A DNA stretch of 20,549 nt, from the IMG/VR virus record IMGVR_UViG_3300025138_000487, positions 1-20,549 of that record, one strand, 5' to 3'. Every line of letters begins with the position of its first letter. The first letter of the stretch is position 1. Positions 14,384 to 20,549 of the stretch are shown piece by piece. The notes beneath the pieces are model-generated. The model saw nothing but the letters and a program-made list of their open reading frames with translations. It had not been told where the DNA came from and ran no database searches. A program made the translations under genes and the position numbers. This DNA is from a virus.

Positions 14384-15403
14384 TCAATTCCCCTCCGATT
14401 TTGCCCTCATTTCATGGGGCATCATGTGACGTTCATATTTAGGACAGAAACCTTTGACTCCACACCAGGGCTGGCAAAAATACCTTTCAGCACCAACTGG
14501 CTTTGTAGCAAAGTGCTTTCCATTCAAATCTCCTTTGTAGCGGAGATGTGCTGAAACAAGTGCTTTGAGATCGGTGAGCATATCGGCAACAATACCTGCC
14601 TTGACAGGTTCAATAAAGCGGTATATCTCATTAGGAGAGCCTTCGATGCCCTTTGTATGATCCCAACCCCAATAGCGGATATTCACGCCACCATGATTCG
14701 GTTGCTGCGATTTACTGAGCATATACACATAGAAAGCCATTTCTTTTGCCATGCTTTCATACTTGGTTTTCTTGTCTTTCCATAGTCCTGTTTTCAATTC
14801 GTGAACGTGATAGTCGCCGTTATCATCCATGAACAGGCGGTCAATGAATCCGTTTAAGTGAACCTGAACCTTTGTTCCGTTAATATCGAGTTCAACGATT
14901 GCATCAACGCCAAGTTCGTTTCCAACTGGTAAAAACGCATTTGGGTTTGAACCCATGAACCGCTTTGCTTCGGACTCCATCAATCGAGATAGGTGTTCAG
15001 GCTCGCCCAAATGATAATCTTCGCCTGTCGGCAAAGCGTATTCATCATCCCATCCTTTCTTGAGTCGTTCAAGAGGGATTAAAGATTCAAAATATCCTCT
15101 TACACCATCATAGCCATGTTCATTTTTCATCTGTGTTGCGTATTCAACATCAAGGCTACGATCCATAATGAACTCGTATGCGTCATGCACGTTTGTTCCT
15201 CGAATCATGTTATCGTTTTCAGGTTCTTTGACTCCAAGCACATATTTGATGAAATACTGTTGCTCGCAGGTTTGAAATGTTCCAAGTGATGATTTACTCA
15301 CACGGAGTATTTTATCATCGGCCATCTCAGGATGCCATGCGTATGTTGAATACAAATCTCCGCTTACGGGAACTGGTCTTGGTTGAGGCGGTCTAATTTT
15401 CAT
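14384..15403 (-). CDS. Cas4/RecB-like PD-(D/E)XK nuclease with Fe-S cysteines
   Basis: A 339-aa protein; the ATG at 15403 overlaps the upstream stop (ATGA). The N-terminal SKSSLGTFQTCEQQYFIKY motif (37-55, C46) and RGTNVHD (68-74, H73) are followed by GFIDRL (185-190, D188), HELKTG (201-206, the E-x-K catalytic pair) and a Q/E..Y-type helix near 220-228. Three more cysteines, C310, C314 and C320, complete the four-cysteine pattern of Cas4 and AddB Fe-S nucleases. These enzymes trim DNA ends. No cas1, cas2 or CRISPR array is present, so a role in viral recombination or replication is more likely than spacer acquisition. Confidence 0.88.
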   Translation of the reverse strand: MKIRPPQPRPVPVSGDLYSTYAWHPEMADDKILRVSKSSLGTFQTCEQQYFIKYVLGVKEPENDNMIRGTNVHDAYEFIMDRSLDVEYATQMKNEHGYDGVRGYFESLIPLERLKKGWDDEYALPTGEDYHLGEPEHLSRLMESEAKRFMGSNPNAFLPVGNELGVDAIVELDINGTKVQVHLNGFIDRLFMDDNGDYHVHELKTGLWKDKKTKYESMAKEMAFYVYMLSKSQQPNHGGVNIRYWGWDHTKGIEGSPNEIYRFIEPVKAGIVADMLTDLKALVSAHLRYKGDLNGKHFATKPVGAERYFCQPWCGVKGFCPKYERHMMPHEMRAKSEGN

Positions 15404-15954
15404 TTATCCCCCTCCTGAAAAAGAGTCGTTTGTTTTGCCGATGGGTAATTTGCTTTATCGCCTTTCACTTCAAGTGTCACGATTGTATCATTATGGTTGC
15501 CACCGTGACATACAAGCAATATGCGCTCTATTTTGAAATCGAGTGTCAAACCAATACCGCAGGTATTCCATCCAAATGATATGACTTTTCCACCAGGTCT
15601 TACTATTCTGGCTATTTCTTTTTTCCAATTCGACCAAACCGAACTTTTTGTATCATGGAGAGGGATTCCTATTTTATCATACACCTCCTTAATTTGACGT
15701 GGGGAATAGGGAGGATCAAAAAGAACTCCGTCAAGGGAATCATTCTCAAAAGTTTTCAAAAAGTCCAATGCTTCCAAATTAGATTGGGCTTTGGTGTTGG
15801 GATTAAGATCGTTTGTGTATTTCGCCAAATCTGTATTCCTTGCGAATGGATCAGCCCATTCCTCCCCTTTGATTTCTTCCTCCAAAAACAATTTTATTGG
15901 TTGGATTGAAAATGTAAGTGCATTTGGCATTGACCATGATCTATCAATTTTCAT
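15400..15954 (-). CDS. DPPY-type (N6-A or N4-C) DNA methyltransferase, small
   Basis: A 184-aa protein from ATG 15954; TTG at 15957 would add one residue. Motif IV is FDPPYS (79-84). A motif-I-like ADPFARNTDLAKYTNDLNPN lies before it (34-53), and PGGKVISFGWNT follows near 125-138. This order is typical of small phage DNA methyltransferases that act on exocyclic amino groups; adenine N6 versus cytosine N4 cannot be told here. It is short, with little room for a separate target-recognition domain. The end overlaps the Cas4-like gene, and the start overlaps the end of the PP-ATPase gene by 11 bases, tying the three together. Confidence 0.82.
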   Translation of the reverse strand: MKIDRSWSMPNALTFSIQPIKLFLEEEIKGEEWADPFARNTDLAKYTNDLNPNTKAQSNLEALDFLKTFENDSLDGVLFDPPYSPRQIKEVYDKIGIPLHDTKSSVWSNWKKEIARIVRPGGKVISFGWNTCGIGLTLDFKIERILLVCHGGNHNDTIVTLEVKGDKANYPSAKQTTLFQEGDK

Positions 15955-16924
15955 CAAAAGACCCCCCTACAATATCACAGGTGATGTCCTCTTCTGGCTC
16001 AAGCAATACTTCGCAAGCGGTTGGTTCTTCATCAATGAACTTCTCATCAATACGTTCTATCGCATCATCGCTGTCAAAATCCTCTAACTTCATTTGACCG
16101 AGAGCAGTAAAAGAAACCGCTTTGCATGATTTACAATCGAACTTTCCTTTCTTTGATGGGGGTTTGTAGCCTTTCTTGAATCGTTCTTCCAATTCTTCAA
16201 GCAAATAACCATCCTTTCCAGGCTTCATGGATCGGAGGCCATGATTGCTCACTTTTACGCTCTCCTTATCCCAGTGCTTGGCTATCTCCCAAAAATCAGG
16301 ATAGCCACGCCATAGATTCCACCATGATTCAAGCGGTTGCTTGATGCAATGGAAGCATCCTAAGCGGTCAAAGTGAACGTAAAGTTCGTTCACCATTTCG
16401 AGTCCATCAAGGTATTCAATGCAATCCTTCTCAGTCCATCCCCATTCAACCAATGGGTATCTGTTCTTGGCGTTGCGTGGATCATCCTCTTTTCCGACAC
16501 GGTGCGCTTCATCAGCAGCGATTCCAATGTATGCAAAATCCGCTTCCTTAGCGACTTTCTGTAAAGGCTGAACCTTTGCTTCTCTCGCCCAGTAGCAAGG
16601 ATATGCTCGAAGAGGTGCGCCACGTTGTTTTCCTTTGTTGTTGCCCCTTTTCATCACGCCATAGAACCATTCATCCCAGGTCTTAGGCGAGCCGACCATC
16701 TCAAGTTCAAGGTTCTTTTCAGGATATTTCATGTTAATATATTTCATGACCTCTTTCATGTAGTCAAGCAATTCGGGGAACTCAAATCCTGTATCGGCAA
16801 AGACAATTCGATTGACGGGCATATCGGGGTCGTTCAATTCCAACATACGCAGCAACATAGCGGTGCTATCCTTACCGCCTGAAAAACAAACCAAACCGAT
16901 CTTCTCATCCATAATATCAATCAT
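15944..16924 (-). CDS. PAPS-reductase-like PP-loop ATPase (CysH/DndC-type)
   Basis: A 326-aa protein from ATG 16924; ATG at 16912 is an equally fair start. The PP-loop is CFSGGKDSTAM (13-23), the ATP-pyrophosphatase signature, followed by FADTGFEFPE. A later GCFHCIKQP and an FDCKSCK pair may form a metal or Fe-S site. The acidic C-terminal 50 residues look like a tail. Relatives include PAPS reductase, DndC (DNA phosphorothioation) and phage proteins of unknown role. No dndA, B, D or E partner is present, and no sulfate-assimilation genes lie nearby. It is linked by overlap to a DNA methyltransferase, so a nucleotide- or DNA-modifying role is the better guess. Confidence 0.82.
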   Translation of the reverse strand: MIDIMDEKIGLVCFSGGKDSTAMLLRMLELNDPDMPVNRIVFADTGFEFPELLDYMKEVMKYINMKYPEKNLELEMVGSPKTWDEWFYGVMKRGNNKGKQRGAPLRAYPCYWAREAKVQPLQKVAKEADFAYIGIAADEAHRVGKEDDPRNAKNRYPLVEWGWTEKDCIEYLDGLEMVNELYVHFDRLGCFHCIKQPLESWWNLWRGYPDFWEIAKHWDKESVKVSNHGLRSMKPGKDGYLLEELEERFKKGYKPPSKKGKFDCKSCKAVSFTALGQMKLEDFDSDDAIERIDEKFIDEEPTACEVLLEPEEDITCDIVGGSFDEN

Positions 16925-17183
16925 CCGTGTATGTCTTAACGACCACATCATATTCAAGTTTGGCTTCATCAAGACGTTTCTTAACGTGTTTCACAGCATC
17001 CTCTCTTGAGATTTCGTCGCTATGTCGTAGCGACCAGTCTAAGAACCAATCATAGCCCTTAGCACCATATCCTGTATCGAAAGAGATTTTGTGGTCATCA
17101 ATCAACTGGCCTCGGACACGAAACGCATCTTCCATGTCGCCAGATGTGATGGTAATTTGGCAACCTATTTTGACAGAAACCAT
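16917..17183 (-). CDS. Small hypothetical protein upstream of the PP-ATPase
   Basis: An 88-aa protein. The ATG at 17183 has GGGTGA seven to eight bases upstream and shares a base with the TGA of the 51-aa gene, so I prefer it to the longer TTG/ATG options that run through that gene. The sequence starts with strands (VSVKIGCQITITSG), then FRVRGQLID, then an aromatic patch (YDWFLDWSL) and a helical C-terminus (EDAVKHVKKRLDEA). It looks like a compact alpha/beta fold. I do not recognise the family. No metal cluster or membrane segment. Confidence 0.65.
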   Translation of the reverse strand: MVSVKIGCQITITSGDMEDAFRVRGQLIDDHKISFDTGYGAKGYDWFLDWSLRHSDEISREDAVKHVKKRLDEAKLEYDVVVKTYTDD

Positions 17184-17338
17184 CACTTCTTCACCCCAAG
17201 TAAAAGCAATCTCGCAACATCCGATTGGCCGCATTGATAGCAATAAACAGATACAGTCAATCCCTTATTGGGATCGGACTTGACATCAGGCAATGCTCGC
17301 CATTGATGCTTGCAGGTTTGATCCCCGCTTAGAATCAT
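17183..17338 (-). CDS. 51-aa zinc-ribbon-like protein
   Basis: This small gene was read directly. The ATG at 17338 overlaps the stop of the RadA/Sak4-like gene (ATGA), and its TGA shares a base with the next ATG. The protein begins MILSGDQTCKHQWRALPDV and has YCYQCGQ about 25 residues later. Ligands are probably C9, H11 and the CYQC pair (33-36), a half-ribbon that opens with a CKH motif. Such CxH...CxxC mini-proteins are common in phages. Perfect coupling on both sides makes a real gene likely; its function is unknown. Confidence 0.75.
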   Translation of the reverse strand: MILSGDQTCKHQWRALPDVKSDPNKGLTVSVYCYQCGQSDVARLLLLGVKK

Positions 17339-18585
17339 TCCGAATCCTCAGTAATGAGTTCAAGGGTATCTTCTGGATGCTCAAAGGAACCGTCTTGCAG
17401 CCCCTTGTAGCCAAACCATTGACCGTCTGTGCCGACCTCTTGCTCAAAGAGGATAACTGGCGCAGGGAGGCGCAGGGAGGTTCTATTGAACTTCAATTGC
17501 GCTCTTGATATGGTTTTGCCTGTGAGTTCTCCGATCTCGCTTCTTTCTTGCTCTAAAGAAACCTCAATCAATTGTTCGAGGTCACGCTCAGTATCTTTCA
17601 TCCATGCCGCAATATCAGCACCCATGATTTCGTTTCCGTTGGAATCGTAAGATGGCTTTTGACCTGTGACGACATAGACGTGAACGTTTAGTCGGCTGAG
17701 TTCTTGGAATGTGTTCATGGCTGCTTGGTATCGGTTCTTTCGGAACTCCCAGTTGAAACGGCCAACCTTAGTGGCCGTCTTTCGACCAGAAACCTCAACC
17801 GCATCATCACCAAGTTCCAAATCCTCTATCTTCATTGCAGTTCCACAGATATGCAACCAATGATCCATTCCGTCGAAAACAAACGTCTTGAGGTATGGGT
17901 TTGGCATTTTACCGTGAATCTTGAAGTATTCATCCTGAGATTCAGCGACCTCAAGCGCATACAACAAATCATCCATAGTCTTGTTGAATGTTTCAGGGTA
18001 ATTGAAAGGCACACGGCTCTTGGATGCTTTGTTTGTAATCCAGGGGTTGAGGACAACGATGTTCTCTTGCTTGTCCTTGTGATGTGCTGATACGGTGGAA
18101 TCACCGCCAGCATCAAAGTCCTCAAGGAAAATCATTGCGCCATTGGCGACTTCCTCATCAGTCAATGAATCAACGAGCATTCCAGATTTACCAGCCTTTC
18201 GAGGTCCGACAACGCCACAAAGAACCTTGCGGTCTGTTCGCACGTGGGCTGATCGAGCAGCAGCAATCCGCTTCCATGCAGGGTTGGCTGATTGGGGCAG
18301 CGACCATGCACCGTTTGGTGCTGAGGCTACGATTGCATCCTCTTCAAGTTCTAATGGTGCTGAATCCACAAGGGCTTCCATTGGGAAGTCCTCAGCAGCG
18401 AATCCAGAAACCATTCCTGTTTGCCTCTCAGCAACAGAAACCCCTGTTGCCGAAATGAGGGGGAGGTTTTGAGCCACCTCAGCAGTTGAAGGGAGGTTTG
18501 TAGCCTCAGCCTTCTTCTCTTGCTGAGAAGGTTCTTTGTTCGTATCAACGGGCTTCCAATTGTCTAAAAATCCTGTTCCAGTCAT
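17335..18585 (-). CDS. RecA/RadA-superfamily ATPase, Sak4-like recombinase
   Basis: A 416-aa protein from ATG 18585, preceded by GAGGTGAT (18589-18596). Residues 1-110 are low-complexity and acidic and look disordered. The P-loop is GVVGPRKAGKSG (124-135) and Walker B is TFVFDGMDHW (234-243). The remainder has a RecA-like order, with VHVYVVTGQKP as a later core strand. The layout fits the AAA_24/Sak4 group, RadA-core ATPases that phages use with ssDNA-binding proteins for strand annealing. The possible ssDNA-binding gene directly upstream supports that pairing. A plain RadA paralogue or packaging-type ATPase is less likely. The acidic C-terminus (LELITEDSE) resembles a protein-docking tail. 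Confidence 0.75.
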   Translation of the reverse strand: MTGTGFLDNWKPVDTNKEPSQQEKKAEATNLPSTAEVAQNLPLISATGVSVAERQTGMVSGFAAEDFPMEALVDSAPLELEEDAIVASAPNGAWSLPQSANPAWKRIAAARSAHVRTDRKVLCGVVGPRKAGKSGMLVDSLTDEEVANGAMIFLEDFDAGGDSTVSAHHKDKQENIVVLNPWITNKASKSRVPFNYPETFNKTMDDLLYALEVAESQDEYFKIHGKMPNPYLKTFVFDGMDHWLHICGTAMKIEDLELGDDAVEVSGRKTATKVGRFNWEFRKNRYQAAMNTFQELSRLNVHVYVVTGQKPSYDSNGNEIMGADIAAWMKDTERDLEQLIEVSLEQERSEIGELTGKTISRAQLKFNRTSLRLPAPVILFEQEVGTDGQWFGYKGLQDGSFEHPEDTLELITEDSE

Positions 18586-18588
18586 ATA

Positions 18589-18596
18589 ATCACCTC
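18589..18596 (-). promoter_or_regulatory. GAGGTGAT Shine-Dalgarno site of the RadA/Sak4-like gene
   Basis: Strong site three bases before the ATG at 18585, overlapping the upstream stop. It is the clearest archaeal-style ribosome site in the window. Confidence 0.65.
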
Positions 18597-19908
18597 AAAA
18601 GTTGCTTGTGTGGGAAATGTCGTTTGCATCGTCTGGGGCTTCTTTAGCGACGATGGATCGGAGAGGCATAGCATACACGCTCTTTGCATCCATGTTGAGA
18701 TTGACGCTGCCATCAGTGCCTTGCCATGTTCGAGAGCGAACAATGACCCACAGGCGGCTTCCACTTGCATAATCACGCCATCCACTGGCCTTCTTGACCT
18801 GGAATGCGTGTTGCTTCTCAACAAGGTGTCGGGACACATCAACCCAAAGACTTGCGTTGGCATCCTCTCTTCGGAGGCTGTTTGAAGTAAGGGTGATTGA
18901 ATGTTTGAATCCACCCTCGGTGTAAAGATTCTCTTTCCCTGCGTGGTCAATGTAATCAACAGTTCCACTGATAGCGAAGAGGGGGCCGAAGTCCTTACCA
19001 GATGAAAGGATTTTGCGCTCGGCCATGTGATAATCAAAGACATCGGCCAAATCAACAGACGGCATGAAATTAGCAACGAACTGGTCTGGGGCAAACAAAG
19101 AGGCGACCTTTGGGCGGATTGATTCTTCAACCCAATCGAGGCCATACGTTGCATCAATGTCAAGTGCGGTCAATTGGTTCTCATCTGGTTCATCCGATCC
19201 AGCAGGTTTCCATGCTTTTTCCATTTCAGCCTTGAAGGTGATTGGTCGAAGCATTTCGAGTTCGGCATCAGCCGCACCGAAAGAACATTCAAGAGTCATA
19301 GGAGGCAAAGCACCTTCGCTCAAGAACTTCTCTTGGGTGTTGCCGATGAAAAGCCACTTGCGCTTGACCATGAATGCTCTCTTAGGAGAGCGATTGTCGG
19401 CCTTGAGCAAACAGATGTGGGATGCACCATTATTGATGGCAATGACCCAAAGAGGAACTTTGTCATCGGTTGCCGATTCCTTGTAAAGCAGGGAATCATC
19501 AGCACTTTTCACAATCCATTCGCTGTTTTCCTTGACAACACGGCCAAGTCCAACGCTTCTGTCGTTTTGCTTGATACCATAGCGTAATGCTTGACCCAAG
19601 TTGATTTCGGCTGCTTCAATGGCAGTATCACGCTGGCGTTCCATCATGTCACGTGTTCCATCATAGGCTACGATCATTCCGACCCATGTTTCGCCTTTAC
19701 CGCCAGAACCCTTTCTTCGGACTGAGTTCACTTCAAATGCTGAGGAAAAGAAATCCATGTCGTCTTCTTCAAGATTAGCGAGGACAGTTCCCGCTTGAGT
19801 CCATATTTCAGGGTAATTTTCTTTCACGAACTCGGAGAACGCTTTGAGCGTTTCTTCGTCAGTCCATCCTTTTTGCTTGCTAATTCGGGTTAATGCTTCA
19901 TTCATCAT
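18595..19908 (-). CDS. Possible ssDNA-binding (RPA-like) protein
   Basis: A 437-aa protein from ATG 19908, with GGAAG about nine bases upstream; a second ATG follows at once. After a helical N-terminus (1-50), residues 73-130 (ETWVGMIVAYDGTRDM.., ALRYG) and the middle carry alternating strands like the OB-fold or beta-barrel regions of RPA-type proteins. The C-terminus has WRDYASGSRLWVIVRSRTW, again strand-rich with exposed aromatic and basic residues. No enzyme motif is seen. The gene lies just upstream of the RadA/Sak4-like ATPase, the usual place for a phage ssDNA-binding partner. The assignment is inference from context and weak sequence style. It could be another replication-associated protein. 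Confidence 0.5.
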   Translation of the reverse strand: MMNEALTRISKQKGWTDEETLKAFSEFVKENYPEIWTQAGTVLANLEEDDMDFFSSAFEVNSVRRKGSGGKGETWVGMIVAYDGTRDMMERQRDTAIEAAEINLGQALRYGIKQNDRSVGLGRVVKENSEWIVKSADDSLLYKESATDDKVPLWVIAINNGASHICLLKADNRSPKRAFMVKRKWLFIGNTQEKFLSEGALPPMTLECSFGAADAELEMLRPITFKAEMEKAWKPAGSDEPDENQLTALDIDATYGLDWVEESIRPKVASLFAPDQFVANFMPSVDLADVFDYHMAERKILSSGKDFGPLFAISGTVDYIDHAGKENLYTEGGFKHSITLTSNSLRREDANASLWVDVSRHLVEKQHAFQVKKASGWRDYASGSRLWVIVRSRTWQGTDGSVNLNMDAKSVYAMPLRSIVAKEAPDDANDISHTSNF

Positions 19909-19914
19909 AGGTTT

Positions 19915-20409
19915 TCACTTCCGTTGGGATTTATCCGAAGGAGGTTGGGTTCTTAAAGCCTCACTAATGCTCTCGATTTGAGCAAGGGCTTCTTCAACCT
20001 CTTCGTAATCAAGGGGTTGCGGCAATATACCATTAAGCCTATCCACCATTTTCAAGCCATTTGACTTTGAACTTAAATTGAAGAAGCGAGAGAACGTATG
20101 GCATAATTTTGTGATGTCCTCAGTCCGAACAAAAGTCTGTTTCCAAGTAAGACCGATCTTCTCCAATGTTGAATCTAATTCTTCGGTTCGTTTGGAAAAC
20201 CAAATAATGGGTCTTACCTCATAACCGCATTTGAACTTAGTTGAAAGTCGGCAGCGTATTTCGCCTCTCAGCAACATAGCCGACATCAAAGTATTCATCA
20301 TATCACTTTGTTGTAAAGCCATGCTATCGGGTAAAGAATCAGTATCAATATCAGCAAGACCAGACTCAGTGTTGATATTGCGAACATCACCATTGTTAAT
20401 CTCAGCCAT
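19915..20409 (-). CDS. Hypothetical protein at the head of the visible recombination cluster
   Basis: A 164-aa protein from ATG 20409, with GGGGA about eight bases upstream. Residues 1-36 are acidic and low in complexity. The core (about 37-120) alternates strands and helices (GEIRCRLSTKF, YEVRPIIWFSKRTEEL) and ends in LCHTFSRFFNL. The C-terminus is helical and then polar (TQPPSDKSQRK). I do not recognise the family. There is no metal site or membrane segment. It ends seven bases before the possible ssDNA-binding gene. Confidence 0.6.
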   Translation of the reverse strand: MAEINNGDVRNINTESGLADIDTDSLPDSMALQQSDMMNTLMSAMLLRGEIRCRLSTKFKCGYEVRPIIWFSKRTEELDSTLEKIGLTWKQTFVRTEDITKLCHTFSRFFNLSSKSNGLKMVDRLNGILPQPLDYEEVEEALAQIESISEALRTQPPSDKSQRK

Positions 20410-20460
20410 CCTTTAATCCCCTTTTCCTTTACAGCCCATGAAGTCCATGAAAGCCATATT

Positions 20461-20549
20461 TTAGTCAGTATCTCCATATTCTTCATCCCATCTCTTTGTT
20501 AAGGCTTCAATTTCATCTATGCTCACACAGTCATTGAGTCCCGCACGAC
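20461..20549 (-). CDS. C-terminal end of a gene cut by the window edge
   Basis: One minus-strand frame is open from the right edge to TAA at 20461-20463. The last 28 residues end in EALTKRWDEEYGDTD and are acidic and helical. Too little is present to identify it. The 51-base gap to the next gene holds only a possible 14-codon ORF with no ribosome site. Confidence 0.5.
   Translation of the reverse strand, partial: RAGLNDCVSIDEIEALTKRWDEEYGDTD

Noticed and set aside
14384-15403. Cas4-like gene as part of a CRISPR-Cas system
   Set aside because: No cas1, cas2, effector or repeat array lies in the window; viral Cas4-like nucleases commonly stand alone.
11219-19970. Shared 12-base string AAGCCTCACTAA at 11220-11231 and 19957-19968
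   Set aside because: Only two copies, one between genes and one inside a gene, with no symmetry or conserved surroundings; chance is a sufficient explanation.
20413-20457. A 14-codon minus-strand ORF in the gap before the 164-aa gene
   Set aside because: No ribosome site at a useful distance and too short to judge.
20298-20486. A 62-aa minus-strand ORF with a strongly hydrophobic segment
   Set aside because: It overlaps the start of the 164-aa gene by 112 bases and begins inside the gene upstream. The hydrophobic run arises from frame-shifted reading of acidic GAT/ATT-rich codons, so it is probably a shadow.
1-20549. tRNA, rRNA, IS element, integrase or attachment site
   Set aside because: I saw no cloverleaf-like segment, transposase or recombinase motif, or matching end repeats; the coding density leaves almost no space for them.

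Overview
The window reads as a segment of a tailed (head-tail) virus, or an integrated copy of one, most likely infecting a marine archaeon. This host call is inference. It rests on an archaeo-eukaryotic primase with a C-terminal cysteine cluster, an XPF/Hef-type nuclease, an AAA+ helicase and a RadA/Sak4-like ATPase, on Shine-Dalgarno sites of the GGTGAT type, and on near-continuous stop/start overlaps. A virus of marine Euryarchaeota (Poseidoniales/MGII, magrovirus-like) would fit. No DNA polymerase, capsid, terminase, integrase, tRNA, rRNA, CRISPR array or IS element is visible.

Layout. Bases 1-6563 are one plus-strand operon. It starts with the 3' part of a large virion protein with tail-hub-like features. 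Then come small Cys-rich and basic proteins, a possible papain-like protein, a tail-type beta-rich protein, a D12-class adenine DNA methyltransferase and a 36-residue membrane protein. Bases 6564-20549 are one long minus-strand array, read right to left. It begins with a gene cut by the right edge, then an unknown gene, a possible ssDNA-binding protein, a RadA/Sak4-like ATPase, two small proteins, a PAPS-reductase-like PP-ATPase, an N4/N6-type DNA methyltransferase and a Cas4/RecB-like Fe-S nuclease. It continues with a C5-cytosine methyltransferase, an AEP primase, an XPF-type nuclease and an AAA+ helicase, and ends with small basic and zinc proteins and a fibre-like virion protein. The two operons converge with no spacer at 6563/6564.

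How the genes fit together. The minus array is a replication, recombination and DNA-modification cassette: primase, helicase, possible ssDNA-binding protein, recombinase, two nucleases, two methyltransferases and a PP-loop enzyme. It runs on into accessory virion genes. The plus operon is late and structural. Three DNA methyltransferases with no recognisable restriction enzyme suggest protection of viral DNA from host restriction.

The most unusual signal is a short peptide, F-x-x-[A/S/T/V]-W-[D/E/A]-x-[M/I/L]-[M/I]-K, that recurs in seven otherwise unrelated proteins across both operons. It sits at the N-terminus, in the middle or at the C-terminus, including at the very start of the D12 methyltransferase. 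It behaves like a shared tag, possibly for docking or packaging into the virion. Four genes are too short or too closely packed for simple ORF calling and were read directly: a 36-aa membrane protein, 59-aa and 51-aa zinc-ribbon proteins, and the cut gene at the right edge.
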